A stretch of 64,000 bases of DNA from Heliocybe sulcata. Its lineage: Eukaryota > Basidiomycota > Agaricomycetes > Gloeophyllales > Gloeophyllaceae. The notes below the pieces were generated by a model that had not been told where the DNA came from, searched no databases, and was given only the letters and a program-made list of their open reading frames with translations. The stretch is taken from positions 1,226,976 to 1,290,975 of the forward strand of contig ML213508.1 in assembly GCA_004369045.1 (NCBI GenBank), in the 5' to 3' direction. A program made the translations under genes and the position numbers. This document shows, one piece after another, positions 45,076-58,800 of this stretch (its first letter is position 1; each line of letters opens with the position of its first letter).

Positions 45076-48000
45076 TGGATTCAGGACAGCGATCGATTAG
45101 ATAGAGGCTTCACGAAGGGATATGTTTATACAACTGAACCCCGATTAACGGTTAGCACGGCAGATACGTAATCTGTATTATACGAGTCCTTAATTGATGC
45201 GACCCGAGGCGCAGGACCGTCTGCATCGTGCATGTACTATAAGCATAGAGACGGCCTTCCAGCAATTATTTGCATTACTTTCTTCCAGCAACACTAGTAG
45301 TGTATCATAATCGTCGGTTACTTCAAGCTGTGGTCGGAGTCCGTACCAGCCGGCAACTACCGGGGGCCTTTTGATTGGCCAGCCAGATGTCGCGCTGGTA
45401 AGGTTGACCTCTCCAATCCGCTATATATGCAAGGCTACGTTCTGATGAGCATGGAGGCTCCAGTCTACCTGCCAGTGATCTATTGTGCGCAACCTAAACT
45501 TACTCGTACGTCTTTCAAGTTGCCGCTGCAGACGCCCGACGTGTTCAATCTGCTTGTCCAGTACTTTCTTGCTGTGGCCTGAATGCATCTCGCCTACGAT
45601 TATCCGGGATCTGTATTCTGCATTCTTCAGCTGTGATCTACTTGCTTGGCCCTGGGCGAAGATTATGTTGTTATCTGCCTCTGAGATTGAAACTGGGTTT
45701 TGGATTTTGGACCATCGCTCTGGACGCGTTTCGTTTCCATCGCTCACGCAGGCAGAATCCAGATCATCTGGATCCCGGCTCGGAATGGTCGTTCGATAAC
45801 ACCACTCCTTCCACGAACTATGAGCGACTGCAATCGTGCTCCATACTCGAAGCCTGCATTGGTTTCGCTCAGGTATATATGCAACTGGTTCTGACATTGC
45901 TCTTCCGCCGATGTTATCTCTCGCACGACTGTCTTTTGACGACTGCGTGTGGATATCCCGCACCTATACTCGTGCCACTGCCACTTCTGCCGCGGACACT
46001 GGACCTGCCTGTACATCCCCAGCCTTCCTGAACTTCAACGCATCCGGCCCGAAGTAGGTCTCTTTTGTCCACACCGAACCTCTCGTCCTGAAGTAATTTT
46101 GGCTCGCCTCTCCATCTCTAACCTATTTCAATCCTCGGCACTCTATTTGTGTTTAATCCTCTGAAGACCTGTGCCTCCGACTTTTTCAGGTTCCGGTCCG
46201 GGAGTTTCGCAAATGGGTACGCTTCTGCAGATCGGTGTGTGAACGTACGTGCTTGCCAGTCATGCGTTGTCAGGACTTTACATGAACATTGATGGTGAAG
46301 GGGAGTTGTGGCGGAGCCCCTCACCGCCGAGCTAATCTCTAGGTCTTTGCTGGTTGCGTTCGCTTTCAGTTGCCAGCGCGGGTGGACGTCGAGGACGAAC
46401 CATGCCCCAAGTGCGTCCTTTACGAGTTCCCTCTTGCGCCACCGCGTCGCCGGCATGATCATTTTCGTTTGGGGCTTCTCCCCGACTATTTTTACGATCC
46501 TTTTCTCGTTGCGCTGAGTGTAGGCTACTATAGATTCAGACCGCTGTTCTCGTCGTTGCCGAGTGTTGACGAGCCTCGAAAGTCTCGGAAGTCCTAGTCA
46601 GATATTGCACCGGCAGGCCGAACCCTGGTTTTTTATCCATCCTGTCGTCGTAGGATCGACGTCTCACACGGCGCCCCTTTCTCATCTAAATTTCTGGATG
46701 CTTGCTCCACTTATGACAGCTGCAGTCGAGTCTTCTCTGCACTGTCGCGGGCGTCCGTGTCCGTGTCCGATACGTGTTCTGTCTCTACATTATCTCGTGC
46801 CTTTTGACTCTTTGAAGGCGGCCGTGCACAGAGTGCAAGCTTGGCGATGGATAATGGGCCCCTTCGGTTAACTTCCATGCCATTCCGCGAGATCTGTAGA
46901 CCTGACACTAGTACTGGTACCTCGCTTAGTGGAGAGCGGTGCTGGCGAGGTACGTAAGTGCGACGCCGATTCTGATTCGTTGTTTGGCTTCCCCCCTTCA
47001 CACTGGTTCGGAATCTGACTATGCCTTTTTTGAATGTTGGACGCTTCTGAGATTGAAGTGGTCGCACTGTTTTGCGGGGTGATGAGGAGAATTCTGCGTG
47101 CCAGAAAATTGGTACACATTTTTCTCTCCATTCCTTTCGAGGGTAACGTAAAGCGAGTACTTTCGAAGCGCGACAAGTGAGACACGCGATTAATGTGATC
47201 GTCTAGATCGCTCCTTCGACTGTCGAGATGGTGACAGCGCCTGGACGTTGACTGCGCTGCAATTTTATTCTGATATCTGAGCGGGTGTGTCGGAGCGATC
47301 GTTGTGGGTGACTTGACAAGAGACCGAGGAGAGGGTCCATTATTTCTGCAAATTTTGCGAAATTTGTTTGCGTGGCCTTCGACTTCGATAATATGACCTG
47401 ATTGCGTAGGAATCCGAGAGATTAGATTGTTCGGTGACCGGGTGCCATCGTTACCGGTTCCGTAGGGGCACGAGGAATGTTAGCGACGCAGGCCTGACAA
47501 AGATGACATGACGATGAACGAGTCCCAAAGCGGTAAGAAAGAAAGAAAACGATCGACGCAGGGAAGGCGCCGAGCGTGCGTGCGAGTCGGAGGCACGCGG
47601 GCTGTCACTGCAAGGGGCGTTGCGAGTGCATTCCTTGGGGAGGTTGGGGGTCGTAAAGGGGTATGACGCTGCCTAACCGAAGAAGTCAGAAGTGGGCCGG
47701 GAATACGTCGGAACGCCCACATAACGTTAACAGAAGACATCGACGCGTGCATCCATGGCAAGCGTACACTGCGAGGAGAACTTTCCGGAGAGTTCTGATC
47801 AGTCAAAGGATGCACAGAGTTCGTCGGCAGGTTCCGAGCCTATGTTGGTCAGCTGCAGGCGACGCTTCTGGCTATGAGTAAGCTGGGGCCTGGGAGGGCA
47901 CAGTCATAGTATACGTTGAGTAGGGCGCGGCGACGGCGGCGACGAGCACTCAGCATACGGCGACAGAGGCCGGACAATCGATCAAAAGTGAGCGGAATAA

Positions 48001-48200
48001 GCCGAGAGTGCCGAGAGTGGCCGAATTGGGTGAGTGTTGAGACGGTTGAAACGGAGAGAGTCCTGACGAGTCGAGCAGACGCAATCGACGTCGGGTTTGT
48101 TGGCTGACGACGTCCGGTGCCCTGTCCGAAGCCCCGATTATAATGTATGTGCCCTTTTGCTCGCTTAGACTTGCCACCTAATTCCTCCTGCCACCTTTGC
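45076..48200. other. Long stretch without a confidently supported gene
   Basis: About 3 kb. A minus-strand frame at 45421-45963 (starts MRDIHTQSSKDSRARDNIGG, helical Gln/Arg-rich end) and a plus-strand C-terminal-like exon at about 46365-46597 (DVEDEPCPKCVLYEFPLAPP) are coding-like, but neither can be linked to further exons or a family. The last 600 bases probably hold the promoter and leader of the Zn2Cys6 gene. Confidence 0.3.
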
Positions 48201-51200
48201 ATGGCCATCCTGCCTATGCACGCCCCGCACATGTTCTCCAACCACTACACCCACCATGCCGACACCTCCCACAGACCCTTCATCAAGCTCGAGTCCACAG
48301 AGTCCCCCGACTTGCCCCCTTCGCCCACTCCCCACTTCAACTTCTCCGGTCATACCTACAACTCGTCCCCGCACCTCTTCCGCTTCGGCGCCCCGCACCA
48401 CTCCCCCTCCCATCTCAACTTCATGTCGAACCACTGGGGCCCCTCGTCGTCCTACAGCATGCACCAGTACGACCTCCCCGCCATACACGACTCGCGCGCG
48501 GGACCGCCCTACGCGGACGACTACGAGGACGCCGACGAGCTCTCCGAGCTCCCTGAGTCCGCCGCGCAGCAGTCTGCCCCGAAAAAGGCCGACGACAAGC
48601 AGATCCGCAGGCGGAGCAGCAAAGGTGCGGTGTTTCCCTACCGCGAGTCTGGCGCGTAACGGATGTGTATGCTGTCTATCAGCCTTTGGGTGTGAGGTCC
48701 GATCTGCATGAGAGACGGAGAGGTAGAATACGCATCTGCTCGCTCCAGACCCGTTCCCCAAAGCACCATAGTAACACTGACCGCCTCGTCTCGGGTAAAC
48801 CCTTTTCCCTACGCAGCCTGCGACCAGTGCCGCAAGTCAAAATGCAAGTGCGAGCGCTCGTCCGAGAACGAGCCGTGCAAGAACTGCGTGCTCCTCAATA
48901 CCTGTGAGTGGTGTCTTATCTAAGTGGGACTGGATACTTGACGACGGACAGCCTGCACGTTCCTGGGCCCGTCGAGGAAGCGCGGCCCCCCAAAGGGGTA
49001 CATCGACGCCATCGAGGCGCGGCTGCACCAGACCGAGGCGCTCGTGGGCATCCTCCTCGGCTCCACCGACTCGCGCGCGCGCACGCTGCTCGACGACCTC
49101 GCTTCCGTCGTGCGTCGCTTCCCCGCGCTTCTCTTTCTCTTTCGTTGCTCTGACTGGGTGAGGTAGGACACGCTGGCGAAGGAGATTATCAATCGCGTGG
49201 ATAACTCGCCGTATGGGACAAAGGGCCGCCGGCGCGGCGCGGATGGCGCGGCGAATGGGGGGCGCGCGCGGTCTGCGAGGCCCGGGGGCGCGCAGAGTCT
49301 GCCTGCGAATGGAGAGCAGGCGGCTGCGCAGGAGGCGCTGCGGTCTACTCAGTACGCTCTCTCCCTTCCCTTCCTAACCTCGCGGACTTATACATATCGC
49401 CCGCAGCCCGTCGAACGAGTGGCAGGACCAAGTAACAGCAAAGCTGCACGCGCTGGGGGGGCCCGGCTACGCGTCGTCGTACGACGAGCCGACGCTGCCT
49501 CTGCACCCGGCGCAGCGGAGGCGGTCGCGCTCGCCGCGGTCGGGCTCGCCGGAGGGGTATGGGGAGATGAGCAGCCCGAGTCAGTTGGACGAGAGCGAGG
49601 ACGAGGACGAGCTGGCGGATGCGGTGGGGCAGCTGAGTCTGAATGAGCATGAGGAGGTGAGGTACCATTCGAAGGTGAGCGGGTTGCATTTGTTGGGGGT
49701 GAAGGAGCGGAGCGATGGGAGGAGCGAGGGGGGGATTTGGTGAGTGGTTAACGTTTAGTTGTGCGGTGGGGTGGGGGGGAGCTGATTGGGGTGGTGGGGT
49801 GTAGGAAGTTCCCGAGCTCGAGGGTGTGGCCGCCGTTACCTGAGAACCGACTCCCGGCGAAGAAGGAGGAGGAGTATGCGGCGCGGTTGCCGGATATGGG
49901 GGTGCAGGAGCACCTTGTGGACTTGTACTTTACGTACGTGCACACTGCGTTCCCGATCGTGCACAAGAAGACGTTCCTCGACGACTTTAGTCACGCGTGA
50001 GTACTCCCTCCGCTGCAATTAACATGGCTGATTCGGGGTTATAGGCGCGCGAGCATGGACTCGCCGACACACAGCCCGGACACGGCGTCGCCTGTGCGTT
50101 CTTCGCCGTTTGGGCGGCGGCGGCAGACGGTGCCCGCCTTGCTGCTATTCGCCATGTTCTCCATCGCCGCGCGGTACTCTCCCAACGCAGAGGCGCCGCC
50201 GCCGCCGTTCGGCGCGATGTGGCCCGCGGGGGACGGGTACCTGGAGGAGGCGAAGCTGATTTTAGACTGCACGTACGCGTCGTCGAAGCCGACGACGGTG
50301 CAGGCCTTGCTGCTGATGGGCTACCGGGAGATTGGGATCGGGGCGATGGCACAGGCGTGGTTGTACATTGGGATGGCGGTGCGGATGGCGCAGGATTTGG
50401 GGATGCATAAGAGTGCGGATAAGTGGCAGAGGAGTGTGGGGACGCTTTTTGGGGGGTGGGAGTTGCAGGAGAGGAAGAGGATTTGGTATGCGTGTGTGGT
50501 GATGGATAAGTATGTGTCGACGTATATTGGTGAGTTTTGTGGGAGTTCTTTTGGGTGGGGAGGGGGGAGCTGATTGGGGGTGGTGGGTAGGCCGGCCGCT
50601 TGCGATTTTTGGGGGCGATTTTGATAATGGGTTCCCGAGCGAGGAGGAGGCGGAGGAGTTTGAGGAGTGGGCGCCGCATGCGTCTGAGCCGGTGGCGGTC
50701 GAGCGGGGGGAGCAGACGCCTGTGAACAGCGCTATCGCTGTGCCGGGGCGTGTGATTTCGTGCTTTAACGCGTCGGCGAGGTTATGTGAGTGGATTTGTT
50801 GCTGTGCAGGCGTTGGCTGATTGGGGGCGCAGCGATTGTGTTGAGCAGTATTGTGCAGATGATTTATCCGATTCGTCCGAGGCAGGGACGGTATGCGGAG
50901 GCGCAGCGGCTGGAGAAGGAGCTGGATAGGTGGTATATTGAGCTGCCGGAGCATTTGCGGTTTGACCCGGCGGCGTCAAAGGCGCCTGCGCCGTTGCCGC
51001 ATATACTTACGTTGCATATGCAGTACTGGTGTACGGTGCTGCTTTTGCACCGGCCGTTGTGCGTGCGGTTCTTTCTTTTGGTGGATGCGGTGGCTTATTT
51101 TTTCTTTGCAGTATTCGGCATTTGACAGAGACCACGCGGAACAAGTGGGTGTTTCGTTGTAGCCATTGGAATGAGTTTTGATTGGCTGTGTAGGTCTCCT

Positions 51201-52224
51201 GCTTCGGATACTCAGGAGGAGCAAGACGTCCGTGCGATTTCGCAGAAAAATTACGACATGTGTGTGCGCGCCGCCAATTATATAACGTCTATAGGTATGT
51301 ATTTCTTTGTCAGTCCGATGCAGGTCCCGCTGACCGTGCCCTTTAGTATCCGTCTACTTGCAAAACTTTTGTATCAGACGGTGCTCCGTTTTCCTGTGCT
51401 ATTATGTTTTCACGGCGAGTATCATGCACGTGACGACCCGTAAGTGTTGCGCGAATTGTATCGTCCAGGAGACTCAATTTGTCGATAGTGACGGCCTATC
51501 CTAATGATCCGCAAGCACGAATGGGCCTCCAAAAGCTGGTCGATGCGCTGGAGAAGATGGAGATGGTCTGGCCGAGTGCTGGCCGCGCTCGCGAGCTCAT
51601 TCATGGTTCTCGCGCATGGTCCAGTGACGCTGCGCACCCTCGTCCCGAGTACTCGTCGTACCTGCGCCACAAGCGCCCGCACGACGACGGGGAGTCTGTT
51701 GAGCACGGCCACCTGCCTGTGCTCGAGTCGTCGTTGCGGCGCTCGAGCTACAGCCCGTCCAGCGGCCACGGCTACCCGCTGAGCGGCGTCGACATGCCGC
51801 CGAGCGATATCCCCAGCTACTTCCCGTGGGCGGGCGACAGCGCGCTGTCGTTCTCCGGGAGCCTGTCCACCTCGGTGCTGCCCCAGCAGTACAGCACTGG
51901 CCTCGTGGACGAGCGCACGCCCGCTTCGATGAGCCGGGGGCAACACCCAGAGGGGGCTGTCAACGGTCGCTACCCCCAGTTCTGGAACGACTACTCCACG
52001 TTGGGGCAGCTCGGCTCGACGAGCTATGGGGTGCCTGTGTTGCCGGAGATAGCTCAACCGCAGCAACACCATCAGCAGCATCACACGCCGTCGAGCAGCC
52101 ATGGCCAGCACTCGCCCATGTACTTGCACGACCATTACCACATGTTTAGTGAGTGCCTTCTGCCTCGTGTTCTCCAAGCGAGTGCTTATTGTTTTCAGAT
52201 AACCTTCCGCCATCGAACCCCTAA
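48201..52224 (+). CDS. Zn2Cys6 fungal transcription factor with Fungal_trans domain
   Basis: A nuclear DNA-binding regulator. The start is taken at 48201 (MAILPMHAPHMFSNHYTHH); an ATG at 48231 is equally possible. After an acidic, His/Ser/Pro-rich leader, an intron of about 195 bases precedes the zinc cluster ACDQCRKSKCKCERSSE...PCKNC, with the Cys6 spacing intact. The linker GPSRKRGPPKGYIDAIEARL and a short dimerisation helix follow. The fungal regulatory middle region runs from LVDLYFTYVHTAFPIVHKKT through LLLFAMFSIAARYSPNAEA, MGYREIGIGAMAQAWLYIGM and RIWYACVVMDKYVS to QYWCTVLLLHRPL. The C-terminus is Ser/Gln/His-rich with a HQQHH run, and a last short exon ends NNLPPSNP. The layout resembles sugar and cell-wall regulators such as XlnR-type factors, but the target cannot be inferred. 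About eleven introns; GC is unusually high in the DNA-binding exons. Confidence 0.88.
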
Positions 52225-52752
52225 TGTGTATTTGTTCCCAGATGTATCATAATTTAGGACGGTTCGGCACCCTCCTGCGTATCATGTTTGTATCATGTAG
52301 TCATCAGTGTTGTGGCATTGTACGGCTATGAGTCATCAGTAATCCTAATCTTTCTCTCATCCTCCTCGGCTAGCGTTTGTATTCCTTCTGCATCCGTGTT
52401 CGCCTAACCAGAGGTTAGGGTTCCGTTTCGGCCTGGCTATTGGACAGCTCGCATATCCAATTGCTTTGTACGACAGGGACGAGGAATGATATCGCCCCAC
52501 TAGATCGCCCCACGCCCTACTTGTGCAGATCCGTCGGGTGGCCTCGGCTGCGAGTCTGACTCCCGCCACGATCACCCATCCACGCCGATAATCTATATTA
52601 GGTGAGGTATACACATCTACGACAAATATTGTAACAGACAGACAAAATGGAAAGAACAAAAAACTCGGCCACCAAAAGTTCATGAGGGAATTTGTGCTGC
52701 GATTGTTGCTTGTCGTCTACGTGGCAAAGTGGAGGGTTCCAGCATGAGACGC
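52225..52752. other. Convergent intergenic stretch
   Basis: The 3' flanks of the Zn2Cys6 gene and of the UDP-glucose dehydrogenase gene meet here. No coding region is seen. Confidence 0.4.
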
Positions 52753-54767
52753 TCAGAGTCGCTCGCCTCGGCCGATGACGGCGACCTAACAAGCAAACAC
52801 GTTTCATGTCAGTGTTCCTTGATAACGCAAGCGAGGGACGCGGAGGGACTGGAAGAGGAACCAACCTTGAAACCAATGTCCCTGAGCTTCTCGACGTCGA
52901 TGAGCATGCGGCCATCGAAGACGAAGGCAGGCTTGTTCATGCCTGCGTAGACCGTCTCCCAGTCGATTTCCCTAAACTCCTTCCACTCGGTCGCGATCAC
53001 GACTGCCTCGGCATTCTTGCATGCCTCCAAGGCAGACCCGCAGATCTGCACCTGCTTCTGGACTATACGCGCAAAGATGAGGATTGAGAGTATGCATGAG
53101 TCAAGAAGGGTCAGGACGTACTGGTAGCGGCGGGGGTGACGGGCATGGCCTCGGCGAGGTCAAGCCAGATCTGCTCATGCGGGACCTTGGGATCGTAGAG
53201 GTTGACGAGGGCGCGCTCGGCGACAAAGTCCTTCACCAGCGTGATCGCGGCGGATTCACGGGTATCACCGGTGTCGGCCTTGAACGCGAAACCGAGGACA
53301 GCAATGCGCTATAATAGCATTCCAAGTCAACAACTAAGCCCCCGAAACCAAGTCCGTTCGCACTGACCTTGCCCGTGATAGTGTTGAACAGAGTATCCAC
53401 GACCCTCTTCGAGAACCTCCTCTTCTGGTACTCGTTCATCTCGACCACCTGGCGCCAGTACGCCGCGACCTCGGGCAAATGCAGGCTCTCACTGAGGTAC
53501 ACCAAGTTGAGGATGTCCTTCTGGAAGCAGGAGCCACCGAAGCCGACGGAGGCCTTCAGGAACTTGGGGCCGACGCGCGAGTCCCGGCCAACAGCGTGCG
53601 CGACCTCGTCGATGTTGGCACCTGTGGCCTCGCAAATCGCGGACAGCGCATTTATAGAGGAGATGCGCTGCGCAAGCATCGCGTTCGCAGCGAGCTTGGA
53701 GAGTTCGGAGGACCACAGGCCGACGGTGAGGATGCGTTCCCGGCTGCGATAAAATCAACTCCAGTACGATAGGTCGTAATCTGAATACACTCACGGAACC
53801 CAATGCGCATACACCTCGGCGAGGCTCACGGCAGCATCCTTGCCCTCCTGGGTTTGCAGTGAGCCGATGAGGACGCGGTCGGGGCTGAAGAGGTCGGCGA
53901 TGGCAGTGCCCTCGGCAAGAAACTCGGGGTTGGAGAGGATCTGGAACTTGCAGTTGGGCTTGCTGTTCGCCTCGAGGATGGTGCGCATCGACTCGGCGGT
54001 GCGGCACGGCACGGTCGACTTTTCGACGACAATCTTGGAGGAATCGGCGACGGCGGCGATGCGACGCGTGGCGAGCTCGACGTAGCTGTCGGGAAGGCGT
54101 TAGCATTCGATGTCAAGGTATCGCAATGGCGAGTATAGCCAGCATATATTGACAGGACGTCTCGTCCAATTTTTAATTGATATATGCCAGTGCTTGAGAG
54201 CTGCCTGATAAGCCCAGGTTTTCGTGGGTTCCACATCCGAAGTCGAATGCGATCATCCATCGGAGAGAATGATGTAGAAAGCTCCTGGCGCCTGACGACA
54301 TCCCGAATGTAAAATTCAGCACTCACTTCAGATCGGCCGCAAAGCCAGCTCCGACGCCGTTCTTCTTCGTGGGCGTGTTCACACTGACGAAGATGAGATC
54401 CGCCTCCCGGATGCCCTTGTCCACGTCGGTCGAGAAGAACAGGTTCCTGCCGCGAGCTTGCCGCACGACATCCTCTAAGCCGGGCTCGTAGATGGGCAGG
54501 TCAAAGTCCTTGCTGTTCCACGCGTCGATGCGCGCCTGGTTCAAATCGACGATGGTGACAGTGATGTCGGGGCACCTTAAAGCAATCACGGCACACGTCG
54601 GTCCACCTTACACGCTGTCAAACAGTATTATAAAGGCAAGTGTTAACTGCGCTTACCAACGTATCCCGCCCCGACTAGATGCGCGTCGCGTCAGTATCCT
54701 CAGCAACCGCGATATTATCGATAAAACACGTACTACAGCAGATCTTCTTAACTTGAACAGGAGCCAT
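52753..54767 (-). CDS. UGD1: UDP-glucose 6-dehydrogenase
   Basis: It oxidises UDP-glucose to UDP-glucuronate with two NAD+, giving the precursor of glucuronic-acid and xylose-bearing glycans. The ATG at 54767 opens [11 protein letters not shown]. Two short introns yield [20 protein letters not shown], nearly identical to the animal enzyme's NAD-binding start. Further landmarks are [94 protein letters not shown] and the catalytic cysteine in [17 protein letters not shown]. The C-terminal domain has [27 protein letters not shown] and [18 protein letters not shown], and ends GRGERL at 52753. One intron (about 54090-54325) is longer than usual. Fungal homologues are about the same length. Confidence 0.95.
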
Positions 54768-55810
54768 GGTCGTCGAGGGTGGTGGTTAAGAAAAAGAGCG
54801 AATTGACACGTAAAGGGTTATAAAGAGATGGTGGTCCGGTCGAGAGTGCTACCCTAGCTTCCATGCCGGGCGCGACCGACACGATCAGCTTGGCAGTACT
54901 CGACCATCATCTATCTCACCGCGCTCGCTTGACGCCGTTTTGCGCACCTGCACAGTTCTGGAGCTCAACCTCGATATATATAGCGCTCGGACGGGCATAT
55001 TCTAGTTCCTGAGAAAAGCTACCGAGATATGCACTCGAATACGGCATGGGAGGAACTATTCGAGGCAAACTCAAAGACCCAGAGTACGTGTATAATGCTC
55101 GGACGGGCCATACGATGGGCAGGACCTGCAGCGAGGATCTTTGGGCATACATCGTTGCAGAGAGTCTAGACGGAAGCTCATAGGATTTGGCATACTGGCT
55201 CCGGTATCATGCTCAGGGCAAGTCTTATTATTCAATTGCTAGACCTACGTTCTGTTTGATGCGGACATTCTACTTACGATCTTGTGTTCTGTTACCCTCT
55301 GGAATCTATGGTGCATTGCAGCAGCATGCTGTCTTTACGCAGCGCAGGTACGGCCGAGGAGGTATGAAGCACAGGTAGCGACTGCACACACGGAAGACAT
55401 ACTGCGTTTCCGGCTGCTCTCTCTTAAGTGGAAACGGCGTCATTCTGTATCAACCCGAGGCCCTCGAGAGTACCCATGGGATGCAGTCGGCGTGCGAGGT
55501 AGTAGTCCAGCCCATCCGTACCGTAGTCTGCGTAGGGGTCTGAGAGAATAGAGGATATCATGATTATGAACGTCCAGCATAGATTTGTAACGAGACGTGC
55601 ACGCACAACATCCGCTCATCTACGCCTGTCTGCCTCAGTCGACGACGGACGCGTTTACTCTAGGCGCCCACAGTCGCCGCCTGTGATTCTCACCTGAGCT
55701 CCGACTTCATCTTGTTCTACTCACAGCGTCTATGTAAAGCCGTGAACAAGCGCTCTGTCTTACTCCCTTTAGGTTCAGAATGTACCCATAACTTTGAGCA
55801 TCGAAGTACG
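54768..55810. other. Intergenic stretch between UGD1 and the EST1-like gene
   Basis: About 1 kb with no supported gene. A GCTCGGACGGGC word occurs twice, about 115 bases apart (near 54986 and 55100), and could be a shared regulatory site of the two divergent genes. Confidence 0.35.
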
Positions 55811-58800
55811 ATGTCTAACACAGCAGAATCAGCTTCAAGTTTGTTAAGGTACGCAGACCCTGCATACATGCGCTGATCAGATTTGGTCAGACTGATTATA
55901 CCTGAAATCGGTTTGGGCAGCAGGGAAACGAAGGGTGCACAGCAAGGGTTGAAGGAGCTGCTGAAAGCACAGGAGCCATGGGCGAGGGAGGTCGAGTTCC
56001 AGCGGAAGAAGTGAGTCGATCCTAGTATGATGGCAGGTGGAATGCTCAGCAGCCATCACACCGCAGTCTCAGACGCTTATACCTCCGCCTCTTGTTGATC
56101 TATCCATACGCAAAAGAATCCAAGGACGTTGAAACCCACCTATGGATGCAGACATCCCATCAGTTCATATCCCTGTACAGACAGCGCATCTCCGCGCTCG
56201 AGCGCGTCGCGCATGGCCCTCCTCCTCGGAACGGGGCTCAACGCCAACAGGGAGGACCCGTAGAATACCGAAAGCTGCTGCAGCGTTTCCGACAGTTCCT
56301 GGCCGAGGAGGAACGCTTCTGGGTCCAGTTTATTCTCCGCTTTGGACGCGCCTTCGGGCTCGTCGAGGTGCAGTCTGCTCTGGCGACCCTGCAAATAGCC
56401 CAGGGTGACGAGGATGCGCCGGCGGAAGATGTGACCAACCAATCTCAGCCGCAGGGCGGTAGAAACAACCTTGGCTTCCCTCCTGAAGATCCCACCGTCG
56501 ACGTGACGCCGGAGAATCCGCAACAGCGCCAGAGTCAGCTCTATATCCTCAGCAAGGCGCTCGTCTGTATAGGGGATATCCTGCGCTACAAAGAGTTGTA
56601 CAACGACGGCGGCGGGCGGCCGCGCGCGGGACACGAGGACGGTCCTGTGGCGGCGCCACGGGGCAGAGGCGGAAGAGGCGCGCAGCAGCTCCCCGCGCGA
56701 GAAAGGAATTATGAGAGGGCGCAGAGATATTACGAGCAGGCAAGGGCGCTGGTGCCCGACGAGGGCAACCCATCGCATCAGCTCGCAATTTTGTCAATGT
56801 ACAAGAAGGATACTTTCGGTTCTGTGGTGCACTACTATAGGGCGCTGTGTGTGCAGCAGCCCTACGATCCTGCGACGGAGAATCTGGCGACCGTGTTGAA
56901 TAAGGCACTGGAGGCGTGGAGAAAGAACCCGGAGCGACCGAGTTTGACGGAGCCGAGACACAAAGTGGCGGCGTTCAAGAACGACGTGCTTGTGCTGCAC
57001 GCCCTTTGGAGGCTTGGAGTGGAAGAGTATGTCTATGCATTTCTACTAATACATGACTACTGATTGTAACTGCCCCGGTTAGGACCGTGACCGCGGGTCC
57101 CAAGCACGCCGAACAGTTATCGCTCGACTTTGCTGACCTTATGTCCGATCGTGTCTTACCTGTCGAAACCATTCGCGACGTCGTTCTGCTCTCTCATGGT
57201 GCCCTACTCAAGCACCGCAAGTTCCGCGACCCACCCCTTTCCGGACACCGTCGCTCAAAGTCCAGCGGTCAAGACCATCCCAGGACCGCTTCTGCCTCCG
57301 CCATCGAGTCTCAGATAGCTACACACGTGATGACGCTGTACCGGACGCTCATGGAGGTCGGATCAGCAGAGGTAGCGGAGAGGCCGCCGGAGGATGCGGC
57401 GGAGGGTGATCTGGCGCAGAAGATTACCGCTGCATTTAGGAGAATGCTGCCTGCTCTGCGAGTGGCTGGCAAGTGGCTGCGTGCGAATGTTGGGTACGTC
57501 ACGCAAAGGTCGACGCCGAAGGAGCGTAGGGAGAATGACGGTCAGGACCGGAGGAAGGGAAGATCGACCGGCGTGCTTATATCAGATATGGATCTGTTCT
57601 GGGCGACTTATGTGCAGTTCTTGTCCGCGTTACAGCGCACATTCCCGCTGAAGGAGCTGCCGGCTCTTTCTGCACCACTGGAGGAAGATATTGACCTTGC
57701 CGGGTTCATCCCGTTGAAGAGGCTTCTTACGGATCGCGCGAAGGCTCGTGTTGGTGGTGACAAAGTACATCCCAACGATGAGCAGCTTATGAGGATTTCT
57801 GACATTCTGGCGGACGCGAGGTCTGTGGCGCAGTTTGATGTGAGTCCATCAAGACTGTAATGCGCCCTTGTGTGTCTGACAGCCCCATCCAGGAATCCCC
57901 GATCACGCTGAAAGGAGACTGCTTCGTAGTCGGAGCTGGCGCCGCGGAAGAAGTGTTCGCCGATGGTGTCGCCTTCAATGGAACGCCTGTCCGCACCAAG
58001 TTCTCATCTGCCCTTGTCGAGGAGCCTCTTGAGCAAGGAGAAGATGATGATATACCGGACGCAATGACAGACGTTACCCGCACTGATGATGACCCTGTCC
58101 AAGAGGCGGGCAATGCATTTAGGACTGGTCTCCGCAGTTCCACCTCCGACCTCGGCGGTGACGATGAGGACGAGATAGTATGGAATCCCAGGCGAGATAA
58201 ACTTTTACCCCTCCTCTCAGACAATCCTGACGCTTTGACTAGACCCGCCATGTCTCCCATCGCGAAACCTGCATTGTCTCCTATCGGTCCAGTGAAATCC
58301 GCGGTTTTGCCTTCCCCTCCTGCTCCTCCCCATCGGAGTCCGGTTGGACCAAACTTTGGTCCCATAGGCCCGCCCCAATCTCCTCCGACACTTCCGCGGC
58401 ATTCTCCAGCTGTAACGACGCCCAAGGCTGGCCCCACATCTGGCACTACGGCCCAGGATCTTTTGAATAGGATCAGGGGAGGAGCAGCGCCCGTAATCAG
58501 CCCCAAGGCTCAGGCACAGCCTTTGTTCGGCACGGGGTCGTCAATATGGTCCGGGGGCACCAGTACGACGCCAATGTACCCTGCTCTTGGATCCACTGCT
58601 CTCAACAATCAGCAGTATTACTCTTCGCGTTTACCTACGCCTTTGCTGGACAACGGCCAGCTGGCACAATCTTCATACGCCCCGTCTTCGCAGGGGATGC
58701 GATACGGCTTGGCCGACGCAGCGACTGCCTCTCCTTTCGCTGCGCAGTCTCAGATGCCAATTGGGAGCGGTCATCATCGTGTCGCCTCGGCTTCGATCGC

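Noticed and set aside
45421-45963. Minus-strand frame of 180 codons
   Set aside because: It starts without a recognisable family, has no exon partners and overlaps other frames of equal quality; kept only as a note in the region entry.
46711-47067. Minus-strand frame with Arg/Ser-rich product
   Set aside because: Composition and lack of any motif or neighbouring exons do not support a gene.
48165-48761. Long minus-strand frame opposite the Zn2Cys6 leader
   Set aside because: Shadow of the GC-rich coding exon; Val/Gly/Arg-rich product without domains.
53489-54106. Arg/His-rich minus-strand frame in the UGD1 gene
   Set aside because: It is an alternative frame of the true dehydrogenase exons, which carry all family motifs.
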